A stretch of DNA of 64,000 nt from an uncultured Bacteroidales bacterium (lineage in GTDB: Bacteria > Bacteroidota > Bacteroidia > Bacteroidales > Muribaculaceae), in NCBI GenBank assembly GCA_900542185.1, contig UQMZ01000013.1, positions 1 through 64,000 on the forward strand, in the 5' to 3' direction. Below, in pieces: positions 44,896 to 52,269 of this stretch (position 1 is the first letter of the stretch; each line of letters starts with the position of its first letter). The position numbers and the translations under genes were made by a program. Under the pieces are notes generated by a model, which saw only the letters and a program-made list of their open reading frames with translations, was not told the DNA's origin and ran no database searches.

Positions 44896-45912
44896 ATGCA
44901 AAGACGGTCTAATATTGAATTGCTGAGGATTGTGAGCATGTTGATGGTGCTTGCGGTGCATGTCGATGGCGCGTCGCTGGGTCTTCCTGAACCCATGGGC
45001 GACATAGCGTCGATGACGGCTCGCGACGTCTGGCGCATAGTAGTGGAAGCCGTCGCCATCATCGGGGTGAACTGTTTCACTATGATTTCCGGTTATTTCG
45101 GCATCAGACTGCGCCGGCGGGGCGTGCTGTCGTTCCTGTTCCAGTGCGTGTTCTATTCGGTAGGCATCTATACGGCTGTGGCAATCGTCTTTCCGGGACA
45201 GTTCTCGTGGCAGGGGTGGCTTGAGAGCTGGATGGTGCTGACTCATACGGATCTGTGGTATGTGCCGGCATATTTCGGACTGATGCTTCTTAGCCCCGTG
45301 CTCAATGCCGGACTGGATACGCTGTCGAGGCGCACTTTCGCTGTGGTGCTCGCCCTGTTCATCGGTTTCAATCTGTGGTGCGGATGGTGGTGGCACGGGA
45401 CGTTCAATCCCACCGGATATACGCTTGTGCAGCTTGTGATGGTCTACATGATTGCCAGATATATACGGCTGCACGTCAGCATGGAAAGCATCAGGCGGCG
45501 TCGCGGAGCGATTGCATGGACTTATATCGCCTCGCTCGTGGCGATCGCGGTGATGGCGGTGTATATGCCTCCGCTGCAGGCGTATGCGTATAACTCTCCG
45601 TTCGTGCTATTGTCGACGGTCAGCTTTTTTCTGATTTTCCTATCATTCGATTTCACTTCGCGACCGGTCAACTACATAGCACGCTCGGCATTCGCCGTCT
45701 ACCTCATCCATAAGGCGCCGCTTGTGTGGGGAAATATAATGCGTCCTGCCGTGGTATATCTGTGGAACGCGCTTTCACTGCCGCTTTTCACGCTTGCGGC
45801 CGCAGGAGTAATCTTAGGATTCTATCTTGTTGCGATTGCCATTGACCCGTTGCGTCGATGGATGTTCGATACCCTATGGCGCACAGTGTCCTTCAAGCGA
45901 GCCGCTACCTGA
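44896..45912 (+). CDS. Acyltransferase family 3 membrane protein
   Basis: A 338-residue inner-membrane protein with about ten helices. The N-terminal signature RRSNIELLRIVSMLMVLAVHV places the conserved family histidine in the first helix. Relatives O-acetylate or succinylate cell-surface polysaccharides and lipids. No glycan genes flank it, so the acceptor is unknown. Confidence 0.88.
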   Translation: MQRRSNIELLRIVSMLMVLAVHVDGASLGLPEPMGDIASMTARDVWRIVVEAVAIIGVNCFTMISGYFGIRLRRRGVLSFLFQCVFYSVGIYTAVAIVFPGQFSWQGWLESWMVLTHTDLWYVPAYFGLMLLSPVLNAGLDTLSRRTFAVVLALFIGFNLWCGWWWHGTFNPTGYTLVQLVMVYMIARYIRLHVSMESIRRRRGAIAWTYIASLVAIAVMAVYMPPLQAYAYNSPFVLLSTVSFFLIFLSFDFTSRPVNYIARSAFAVYLIHKAPLVWGNIMRPAVVYLWNALSLPLFTLAAAGVILGFYLVAIAIDPLRRWMFDTLWRTVSFKRAAT

Positions 45913-46000
45913 CGGCGTAAGTCCGCTTTTGGCACCGGGTGGGAAATAATGAATGGATTTGTAACCGAATGCAGGCTCTATAGAAAGAGGATGGTATCTA

Positions 46001-46303
46001 TTATACATCCTTCAGCCTGAGACGCTCCATGTTCTTCTTGTCGTAAGCTTCGCCGCGCGATACAAGATATTCAAACTTGGCGAGGTTGCCTTCAATTTCG
46101 ATGTGTAAGACAAAGAATGCCCTTCGATTGCCGATTCGGATACGGTACACGCTGTTAAGCGTCTCGATTTTTCTGCAGTTTGAGATTTCCTCTATACAGG
46201 AAGCATCGATTACTTCATTGATTGCATCCTTGACTGATTCCCTGAGTTTTCCGGACAACTTTTCCATTGCCTTGGCAAACTCTTTTGAATATTGGACTCT
46301 CAT
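46001..46303 (-). CDS. RelE/ParE-family toxin
   Basis: A 100-residue protein of the RelE/ParE type. The N-terminal helices SKEFAKAMEKLSGKLRESVKDAI are followed by the beta-sheet core VYRIRIGNRRAFFVLHIE and a C-terminal basic block. Such toxins cut ribosome-bound mRNA (RelE) or poison gyrase (ParE); which applies is not clear. It is the second gene of the pair, with a four-base ATGA overlap with the antitoxin gene. Confidence 0.82.
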   Translation of the reverse strand: MRVQYSKEFAKAMEKLSGKLRESVKDAINEVIDASCIEEISNCRKIETLNSVYRIRIGNRRAFFVLHIEIEGNLAKFEYLVSRGEAYDKKNMERLRLKDV

Positions 46304-46575
46304 CTGTATTTGCCGATACCCATTTTACGCTCGAATTCGTCTTGTTCGCTTTCAGTGAGCATGACTTTTCCTTCCGGGCGCGTTGCGACTAAATATTTGT
46401 ACACTTCTGCATCTTCCATTTCCTCGGCTTCCTGTATGAGTAAATGTTCTATGTATTTTTTTAGATTCATACCCATGGCTGTTGCCTTCAGGTTTAGCGT
46501 ACGGAACACATCTTCAGGTATGTCGATTAGCTTGCGGTGCGATGGCTTTGACTGTAATGTGGATAATGTATTCAT
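46300..46575 (-). CDS. Antitoxin partner of the RelE-type toxin
   Basis: A 91-residue protein. The block RKLIDIPEDVFRTLNLKATAMGMNLKKYIEHLLIQEAEE (about 19-57) looks like a ribbon-helix-helix DNA-binding domain, and the acidic C-terminal tail should wrap the toxin. Its position upstream and its overlap with the toxin gene fit a type II antitoxin that autoregulates the pair. Confidence 0.8.
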   Translation of the reverse strand: MNTLSTLQSKPSHRKLIDIPEDVFRTLNLKATAMGMNLKKYIEHLLIQEAEEMEDAEVYKYLVATRPEGKVMLTESEQDEFERKMGIGKYR

Positions 46576-46593
46576 TTGTTCTGATATTTTCTA

Positions 46594-46601
46594 CAAAGAT
46601 A
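46594..46601 (-). promoter_or_regulatory. Promoter of the toxin-antitoxin pair
   Basis: TATCTTTG on the minus strand, about 20 bases upstream of the antitoxin ATG, in an AT-rich stretch with TATATATG repeats. Confidence 0.6.
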
Positions 46602-46727
46602 AGCCATATATATGATATATACAAATTCCGGACAGAGAATAAAGCAAAATAATTGGTTGAATGCAATAATTTTTCGGGTCTATATGTTGAAATAATAAAC
46701 AGAACCTCCAATAAAAAGGAATTTATC

Positions 46728-47102
46728 ATGAAGAAACAGATTGCAAGCGAGAAGGCGCCGGCCGCTATCGGGCCTTACAGCCAGGGAATAGAAGCCAACG
46801 GCTTCGTGTATTGTTCGGGTCAGCTGCCCATTGACGTAGCCACGGGCACGATGCCCGAGGGCATTAAGGAGCAGACACGTGTGTCGTTGGCCAACGTCAA
46901 GGCAGTGCTGGAAGCCGCCGGCCTGACTCTTGACAATGTGGTGAAGACTACTGTCTACCTGGCCGATATGTCGCTGTTCGGCCCGATGAACGAGGTTTAT
47001 GGCGAGACGTTCGCCGCACCTTATCCGGCTCGTTCGGCCTACGCAGTGAAGGAACTGCCCAAGCAGGCCCTGGTGGAAATCGAGGTGATAGCCGCCCGAT
47101 AA
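46728..47102 (+). CDS. ridA: RidA family reactive enamine/imine deaminase
   Basis: A 124-residue RidA (YjgF/UK114) protein. It hydrolyses reactive 2-aminoacrylate-type enamines made by PLP enzymes. Landmarks are APAAIGPYSQGIEANGFVYCSGQLPID (10-36), VLEAAGLTLDNVVKTTVYL and the C-terminal PARSAYAVKELPKQALVEIEVIA, with the conserved Arg (about residue 103) that binds the substrate carboxylate. ATG 46728 gives the family-standard length. Monocistronic. Confidence 0.95.
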   Translation: MKKQIASEKAPAAIGPYSQGIEANGFVYCSGQLPIDVATGTMPEGIKEQTRVSLANVKAVLEAAGLTLDNVVKTTVYLADMSLFGPMNEVYGETFAAPYPARSAYAVKELPKQALVEIEVIAAR

Positions 47103-47131
47103 GAACGCATTTTGTCAGATAGATTGTTTTA

Positions 47132-47154
47132 AGGCCCATCAAGTGTGGGCCTTA
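47132..47154 (+). terminator. Terminator after ridA
   Basis: AAGGCCCA / TGGGCCTT hairpin 30 bases past the stop. Confidence 0.72.
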
Positions 47155-47169
47155 ATGCGTTAGATTAAT

Positions 47170-47808
47170 ATGAATACAGATATTGTCGATATGAAATCTG
47201 AGCTTGAGACGGAGGTGCATCCGTTCGGCGCATGGGTTCCTGACGGAGCGAAGGTGCTGATAATGGGCACGTTCCCGCCACAACTCAAACGGTGGTCGAT
47301 GGAGTTCTTTTATCCTAACCGAACCAATGACTTCTGGTATGCTATGGGACTTTTGTTCTATGGCGACAGGTCGGCATTGCTGCGGCCTGGGACGAAGGAT
47401 TTTGATCTGGAGAAAATCAAGGCGTTGCTGAATCGTGAGGGGATAGCCATGAGCGATACCGGCTATAGGATACGACGTCTGGCCGGAAACGCCTCCGACA
47501 AATTCCTGGAGATAGTCGAGCCGGTAGACCTTGACTCGCTGTTACGGCGAATGCCGGAGTGCCGGGCCATTGCCACGACCGGACAGAAAGCAGCGGAAGT
47601 ATTGGCCGAACTAACCGGCACCGAGGCACCGGGCATGGGACATCATGTAGACTGCGCACCGCTGACGCTCGGCGAAGGAAGGCAGACATTGCCTCTTACG
47701 ATATGGCGCATGCCGTCAACCAGCCGCGCCTACCCGTTGCCGTTGGAAAAGAAAGCCGCATACTATCGCGAGCTTTTCCAGTCGGTCGGCATAAAAATGA
47801 AGGATTAA
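47170..47808 (+). CDS. Uracil-DNA glycosylase superfamily protein
   Basis: A 212-residue protein of the MUG/SMUG2-like branch of the UDG superfamily. VLIMGTFPPQLKRW (about 29-42) occupies the place of the catalytic water-activating motif, NRTNDFWYAMG (about 50-60) binds near the base, and RMPSTSRAYPLPLE (about 178-191) matches the leucine/serine intercalation loop. It probably removes damaged or deaminated bases; substrate range is unknown. Ends tail-to-tail with the YjbQ gene, overlapping by four bases. Confidence 0.75.
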   Translation: MNTDIVDMKSELETEVHPFGAWVPDGAKVLIMGTFPPQLKRWSMEFFYPNRTNDFWYAMGLLFYGDRSALLRPGTKDFDLEKIKALLNREGIAMSDTGYRIRRLAGNASDKFLEIVEPVDLDSLLRRMPECRAIATTGQKAAEVLAELTGTEAPGMGHHVDCAPLTLGEGRQTLPLTIWRMPSTSRAYPLPLEKKAAYYRELFQSVGIKMKD

Positions 47809-48215
47809 CTGAGAATTGTGGCGACGAGGCGGCGCGGACCGCCGTAGTCGCGAAACTCGCAGAGGTAGATGCCCTGCCAGATGCCGAGGTTGAGATGACC
47901 GTCGGTTATAGGTAATGTAAGGGTAGAGCCGACAATCACTGACTTGGCGTGTGACGGCATGTCGTCCGATCCTTCGTCCGTATGCAGATAGAATGGTGCG
48001 TTTTCGGGTACGAGGCGGTCGAAAATCATGTTCAGATCGTGGCGCACGTCAGGATCCGCGTTCTCGTTGAGCGCCAACGCCGCCGACGTGTGCTTTATCA
48101 GAAGATTCAGCAGACCTTTTTCGGGTAGCGGCGGCAACTGACGCATCACCTCGCCCGTGACGAGATGAATGCCACTGGGATATGGGCGCAGGGTAAATTC
48201 AATCTGGTCAATCAT
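47805..48215 (-). CDS. YjbQ family (UPF0047) protein
   Basis: A 136-residue UPF0047/YjbQ protein. The family core HTSAALALNENADPDVRHDL (about 42-61) and DEGSDDMPSHAKSVIVG (about 80-96) is complete, with the metal-binding histidines. Some homologs show weak thiamin phosphate synthase activity, but the native function is unsettled. Confidence 0.92.
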   Translation of the reverse strand: MIDQIEFTLRPYPSGIHLVTGEVMRQLPPLPEKGLLNLLIKHTSAALALNENADPDVRHDLNMIFDRLVPENAPFYLHTDEGSDDMPSHAKSVIVGSTLTLPITDGHLNLGIWQGIYLCEFRDYGGPRRLVATILS

Positions 48216-48281
48216 AGCTCAAAACTCTAATCTTATAACCTATAACATGAATTATCGTTCATGGTTAGTCATTAGTTACTC

Positions 48282-48533
48282 TTACGATAATTTATCTTTG
48301 TCGTTATGGTACCGTTGAAACACATCGACACGACCGAAAATGTTACCTTTACGCACCTGTCGACGATAGCACAGATAGAACTTAGTACATAGCCCTGTGA
48401 TGATGATGGTGGTGACCAGATTCCACAATTCCAGCGATCCGTCAGCCACACGTATGGCCCGGTCGGCGATGCATGCGGTCGACATTATGGCCAGCGTCAG
48501 CCATACGTTGCGTTTTACCTTATTGCTAATCAT
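48282..48533 (-). CDS. Small membrane protein of unknown function
   Basis: An 83-residue protein with two predicted membrane helices (about 10-27 and 38-54) and a basic C-terminus. No family recognised. The frame is clean and isolated between YjbQ and the aldo/keto reductase. Confidence 0.5.
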   Translation of the reverse strand: MISNKVKRNVWLTLAIMSTACIADRAIRVADGSLELWNLVTTIIITGLCTKFYLCYRRQVRKGNIFGRVDVFQRYHNDKDKLS

Positions 48534-48672
48534 AAGCCAATATTCAGTTTATAAGGCAAAATTAACTAAAAATGTTTAGAGAACGTAGATTTGTATAAGA
48601 AAATGCGTGAAAAGTGAAATGTTAATGCAGAGGGAAATTTGTTATTTTGTGTAGTCTAATATAGAAATTCCA

Positions 48673-49512
48673 ATGGAAAAAGTGAAATTAAGCAACGGCG
48701 TGGAAATGCCGATAGAAGGTTACGGAGTGTATCAGGTTGATCCCGCCGAGTGTGAACGTTGTGTCAGCGACGCCCTAAAGACTGGCTATCGCATGATAGA
48801 CACCGCACAGGCATATCATAACGAGGAAGGCGTAGGCGCCGCCGTGGCCAAAAGCGGCATACCGCGCAAGGCTATCTTCCTGGTGTCGAAGATCTGGATC
48901 TCGAACTATGGCTACGACAAGGCCAAGGCTTCGATAGACGAGAGTCTGCGCAAGCTCGGTACCGACTACTTGGACCTGATGCTGCTGCATCAGCCCTTCT
49001 GCGACCGATATGGTGCCTATCGCGCGTTGGAGGACGCATACAAGGAAGGCAAGCTGCGCGCAATAGGCGTCAGCAACTTCTATCCGGACCATCTGATTGA
49101 CTTGGCCAGCAATGTCGAGATACCGCCGATGGTAAATCAGGTAGAGACCCATGTGTTCGACCAGCAGATCGAGGCCCGGAAATACATGGAGGAATATAAC
49201 TGCCATATTATGTCATGGGGACCATTGGCCGAAGGACGCAACGACTTCTTTACCAACCCTGTACTGGAGGGTATCGGAAAGAAATACGGCAAGTCCGTGG
49301 CACAGGTGGCGTTACGCTGGCTGGTGCAGAGCGGTGTGATCATCATACCCAAGTCCGTGCATGTGGAGCGCATGCAGCAGAACCTCGACATCTACGATTT
49401 CACACTCAGCGACGAGGACATGGGCGCCATCGCCCGTCTCGACACCGGCAAGAGCCTCTTCTTCGATCATCACGACCCCGAAGTCGTGAAGATGTTCATG
49501 GGCTGGCGATAA
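48673..49512 (+). CDS. Aldo/keto reductase
   Basis: A 279-residue NADPH-dependent aldo/keto reductase. The catalytic tetrad is visible as D and Y in MIDTAQAYHNEEGVG (about 36-50), K in FLVSKIW (about 70), and H in LMLLHQPF (about 101). The cofactor-binding end shows IIIPKSVHVERMQQN (about 221-235). It is similar to 2,5-diketo-gluconate reductase-type enzymes; the natural substrate is not readable. Monocistronic. Confidence 0.93.
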   Translation: MEKVKLSNGVEMPIEGYGVYQVDPAECERCVSDALKTGYRMIDTAQAYHNEEGVGAAVAKSGIPRKAIFLVSKIWISNYGYDKAKASIDESLRKLGTDYLDLMLLHQPFCDRYGAYRALEDAYKEGKLRAIGVSNFYPDHLIDLASNVEIPPMVNQVETHVFDQQIEARKYMEEYNCHIMSWGPLAEGRNDFFTNPVLEGIGKKYGKSVAQVALRWLVQSGVIIIPKSVHVERMQQNLDIYDFTLSDEDMGAIARLDTGKSLFFDHHDPEVVKMFMGWR

Positions 49513-49570
49513 CTATTAGCAGCTAGACACTCAGTGAAGCATTATCCTGCCAGCTGACTGACAATGCGAA

Positions 49571-49657
49571 TTGTACCGAACAAGGTACAAACCGAAAAAA
49601 TAGACCATGCGAGGTACAAAATGCTAAATTATACCGAGCATGGTCTAAATTTATTAT
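49571..49657. repeat. Three 20-base ACC-N6-GGT motifs at an exact 29-base period
   Basis: Related 20-base motifs start at 49571, 49600 and 49629, each centred on ACC-N6-GGT. Motifs 2 and 3 also pair as a hairpin (TAGACCATGC with GCATGGTCTA, then GGTA with TACC, separated by facing GA dinucleotides), and motif 1 folds on itself. The array sits between two converging genes, so it may serve as a terminator, or may bind a regulator. Confidence 0.6.
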
Positions 49658-49696
49658 GCTTCCAGCGAGTGAATCAGGATATACAAGGAGAAAGCA

Positions 49697-50146
49697 TTAT
49701 TCATAGCGGGATTTGCAATTGATATGGTGGCCGGTGATTTCTTCGAGGAAGTCGGTGCGCATCACAAGGAGGAGGTCCTTGGTGTAGTCGCGCAGTATGG
49801 CACGGTAACGGGCTATGTCCTCGCTGTTTGAGCCTGTTATCCGTTCCCATAAGGTGATACGCCTGGCATCTTTGTAAGCCACATCCACTTCCTCGCGGTT
49901 GTCCTCGGTCATGAGCCAACGTAATTTCTGTTCCTCGAGGACCAAAGGCTCATCGGAATACTCTTTCCAGAGCTCACATAGGAATTCGCGGAATTCAGCC
50001 TCTATTTTATGTGGCAGATCCTTAGTATATATACCGAGAATAGGATCCGATTCCATGCCGGGAGCCGTTTTGACATAATGCTCGAAATACTTGTCAATCA
50101 GTTTATTTTCCTTGTCTCTGCAGACCTTCTCTATTTTACTTTTCAT
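49697..50146 (-). CDS. Last gene of the RyR/TIR operon, unknown function
   Basis: A 149-residue, mostly helical, charged soluble protein without recognisable motifs. It starts six bases after the zinc-ribbon gene, so it belongs to the same transcript. No signal peptide or membrane segment. Confidence 0.55.
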   Translation of the reverse strand: MKSKIEKVCRDKENKLIDKYFEHYVKTAPGMESDPILGIYTKDLPHKIEAEFREFLCELWKEYSDEPLVLEEQKLRWLMTEDNREEVDVAYKDARRITLWERITGSNSEDIARYRAILRDYTKDLLLVMRTDFLEEITGHHINCKSRYE

Positions 50147-50152
50147 ATCAGA

Positions 50153-50680
50153 TCAGTTTATAGGGGAGCCGCAGTTGGAGCAGAAGCGGGCGTTATCCGG
50201 GAGCTTAGTGCCGCAGTTGGTGCAGAATTTGGCAAAGCCGGATGGCGGAGGGGTAGTAGAACCAAAACCGGAACAGGCAGCAGGGCCGGCTTCGTCGATA
50301 ACGGACTGGGCGGCGGCAAGGGCTTTGTCATCAAGGTCGGCTTGCTGTACGAGACCCCAGATCTGGGTCAGGAGTACAGGCCATGCGAAGAAGAGCATGA
50401 TGATGGTCGGAATGGCCTGCTGGCCGAAGATGCCGACACCGGCTTCGAACGCTATGGCATTGTCGCGGGGCACGAGGGTTATCTTCAGAGCAGTCTTCAT
50501 TCCCAGGACTGCCTTGAAGAATCCTCCTTTCGTCACGGATATGTCCACACCGCCGCTCATGAGGTTATCCCGGTTCACTTCGTATCCGTCAACAGCGAAT
50601 ACTTGACATATTCTATCGGCCATGGCCGGTATCAACGATGGGTTGCCGTTCAAGATGGCATTGGTATTGAATGTGCCCAT
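50153..50680 (-). CDS. Zinc-ribbon membrane-associated protein of the RyR/TIR operon
   Basis: A 175-residue protein. The N-terminal part (1-75) looks like a small alpha/beta domain, a hydrophobic segment (about 84-105) may cross the membrane, and the C-terminus has a zinc ribbon of two CxxC pairs (FCTNCG and FCSNCG, about 150-172). The same kind of zinc ribbon ends the M48 protease two genes upstream. Overlaps the preceding stop by one base. Confidence 0.62.
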   Translation of the reverse strand: MGTFNTNAILNGNPSLIPAMADRICQVFAVDGYEVNRDNLMSGGVDISVTKGGFFKAVLGMKTALKITLVPRDNAIAFEAGVGIFGQQAIPTIIMLFFAWPVLLTQIWGLVQQADLDDKALAAAQSVIDEAGPAACSGFGSTTPPPSGFAKFCTNCGTKLPDNARFCSNCGSPIN

Positions 50681-50943
50681 TATTTGTTCAGATTTTGAAG
50701 TTCGTGATTATGATAAGCCGCGAAGAGGACGCTCATTTCTGAAATGGCTTCCAGAATGGCATTCTGCTGCTCTTCATTGCAAAGAGTCTGAAGTTTCCGT
50801 AGAGATGCAATGGTTGTATCGGCCTGAGCTTTCAGCTCCTGGTCGGTTACTATTCCATCTTCCATTATGGCCAGATAGGAAGGGTGGGTGGATACTATGT
50901 CGGCTATGTTGAGCAGTCCGTTTTCGTCGAATAGAGTTTGCAT
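50680..50943 (-). CDS. Small helical protein of the RyR/TIR operon
   Basis: An 87-residue, acidic, predicted helical protein. A stretch MEDGIVTDQELKAQADTTI (about 27-45) is reminiscent of TerB-like helical proteins but too short to assign. Lies 11 bases after the M48 gene and overlaps the next start by one base. Confidence 0.55.
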   Translation of the reverse strand: MQTLFDENGLLNIADIVSTHPSYLAIMEDGIVTDQELKAQADTTIASLRKLQTLCNEEQQNAILEAISEMSVLFAAYHNHELQNLNK

Positions 50944-50954
50944 GTTGAGAGGGG

Positions 50955-51827
50955 TTATAGTTTAGCTCCGCAATGGCGGCAGAATTGCCATGTGGATTCG
51001 ATTGGTTTACAGCAGTCAGGGCATGTTTGACCGGGCAATCCGAGAAAGCTGTCATTTATGTTGCGATATTGCTGACTCCGGCCCCACTTCAGGATTTCGC
51101 GTACTCGCACTGCGGCAAAGGGGTGACTTTGTCCCATGACGGCGTAAATCTGCAGGGCCTGATTCAGGGCACCGTCGTTACGGATGGACTCGTAAATGTC
51201 GGCCTGATGCGCCCATTCATCCACATTGACATGCTCGGTTACGGATTTAGGTCCGCCCGACAGTCGCACCATAACCTTGGCTACTGTTTCAGGACTCGTG
51301 ACAACAGCGCCTGCACGGTCGCACGAAAGTTCGCTTTTGCGCTGCCAATACAGCAACGCGTATTTTATCGGGGCCGTAAACATTCCGAGAATGCCCAATG
51401 CATCCGCACCGTTGACAAGAAGATTTGCCAGGTTGTGATATAATACGTGGTGACACAGGATGTGGCCGCATTCATGTGCCAGCACCGCGTCCAGCTCGTC
51501 ATCACCGAGCATTTCGACGAGACCCGAAGTCATGGTGATGAATATATGCGTGTCTCCGAAGGTATAGGCATTGGGCATAGGATTCATTTCCAGATAAAAT
51601 TCCGGTTCCGGGATTCCGAGTCTGGCGCAAATAGGAGGGAGGTGGCGATAAAGCTCGGGCAGTTGCGTGGCCGACAGCCGGATGTTGGAAGCCATGTTGG
51701 TGCCGTAATATAACTGCTCGTATCCCAGCGCATAGAATTTCTTGACGAGGGCCGGGAAGCCGGGGATGCATTCCAGCTGTCGCAATGCGGCGGCGTCTTC
51801 GGGGTGTATGAATTCAGATGGCTTCAT
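50955..51827 (-). CDS. M48-type metalloprotease with C-terminal zinc ribbon
   Basis: A 290-residue protease. The zinc motif is H118-ECG-H122 in LDAVLAHECGHILCHH, with a third ligand expected in the ELSCDRAG block (near 170-177). Helices after the motif (about 128-160) may touch the membrane. The C-terminus carries CPDC...CRHC (about 270-288), a zinc ribbon matching that of a later operon protein. M48 enzymes such as HtpX act on misfolded or membrane proteins; here the enzyme probably acts within the signalling system encoded around it. Confidence 0.85.
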   Translation of the reverse strand: MKPSEFIHPEDAAALRQLECIPGFPALVKKFYALGYEQLYYGTNMASNIRLSATQLPELYRHLPPICARLGIPEPEFYLEMNPMPNAYTFGDTHIFITMTSGLVEMLGDDELDAVLAHECGHILCHHVLYHNLANLLVNGADALGILGMFTAPIKYALLYWQRKSELSCDRAGAVVTSPETVAKVMVRLSGGPKSVTEHVNVDEWAHQADIYESIRNDGALNQALQIYAVMGQSHPFAAVRVREILKWGRSQQYRNINDSFLGLPGQTCPDCCKPIESTWQFCRHCGAKL

Positions 51828-51871
51828 GGCTGTCGGTTAGGTGTGTGCTTGTTAGCGGTTGTAAAGATACG

Positions 51872-52162
51872 TTAAATTTTCGATATTGCAAAACCTGACT
51901 TCAAAATTAACTTTAGAGTCTCCTGTGATGTGGCCCGGTCGTATTGCTTTTCAATTTCGGGAAGTTCTTCGTACGGTACAAGGCAGGGGTGGTGTTGATG
52001 CACGTCATCGCGTTCCGGGCCGTAGGTCCAGCCTTCGTTCATACGGTTTCGAGCCCACACTTCGTGTACATTCTTAGCCATCTCCTCGATGAGGGGAAGG
52101 AGCTCTTCGGGAAGCTTCACATCGGAAGTCTCGACCGGCGCGGGAATATATTCTTTACTCAT
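51872..52162 (-). CDS. Stand-alone RyR domain protein
   Basis: A 96-residue protein that is essentially one RyR (ryanodine receptor repeat) domain. The diagnostic core is VHEVWARNRMNEGWTYGPERDD followed by HPCLVPYEELPEIEKQYDR (about 32-76). It closely resembles the C-terminal domain of the 56270-57217 protein, implying duplication inside the operon. RyR domains in bacteria are thought to bind nucleotide-like ligands; none is proven here. Confidence 0.92.
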   Translation of the reverse strand: MSKEYIPAPVETSDVKLPEELLPLIEEMAKNVHEVWARNRMNEGWTYGPERDDVHQHHPCLVPYEELPEIEKQYDRATSQETLKLILKSGFAISKI

Positions 52163-52269
52163 AATTTTTACTTTTTTATTTATGGATACACGGCCAAGCC
52201 TTTTCCTATCATTTGCAGCTGTTTATTTAAAGATATTGGAGCGAGATAGAGCGCAGTCTCATTACTTAC

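Noticed and set aside
49571..49657. Mini CRISPR array
   Set aside because: The units are diverged and only about 20 bases long with 9-base gaps, and there are no cas genes.
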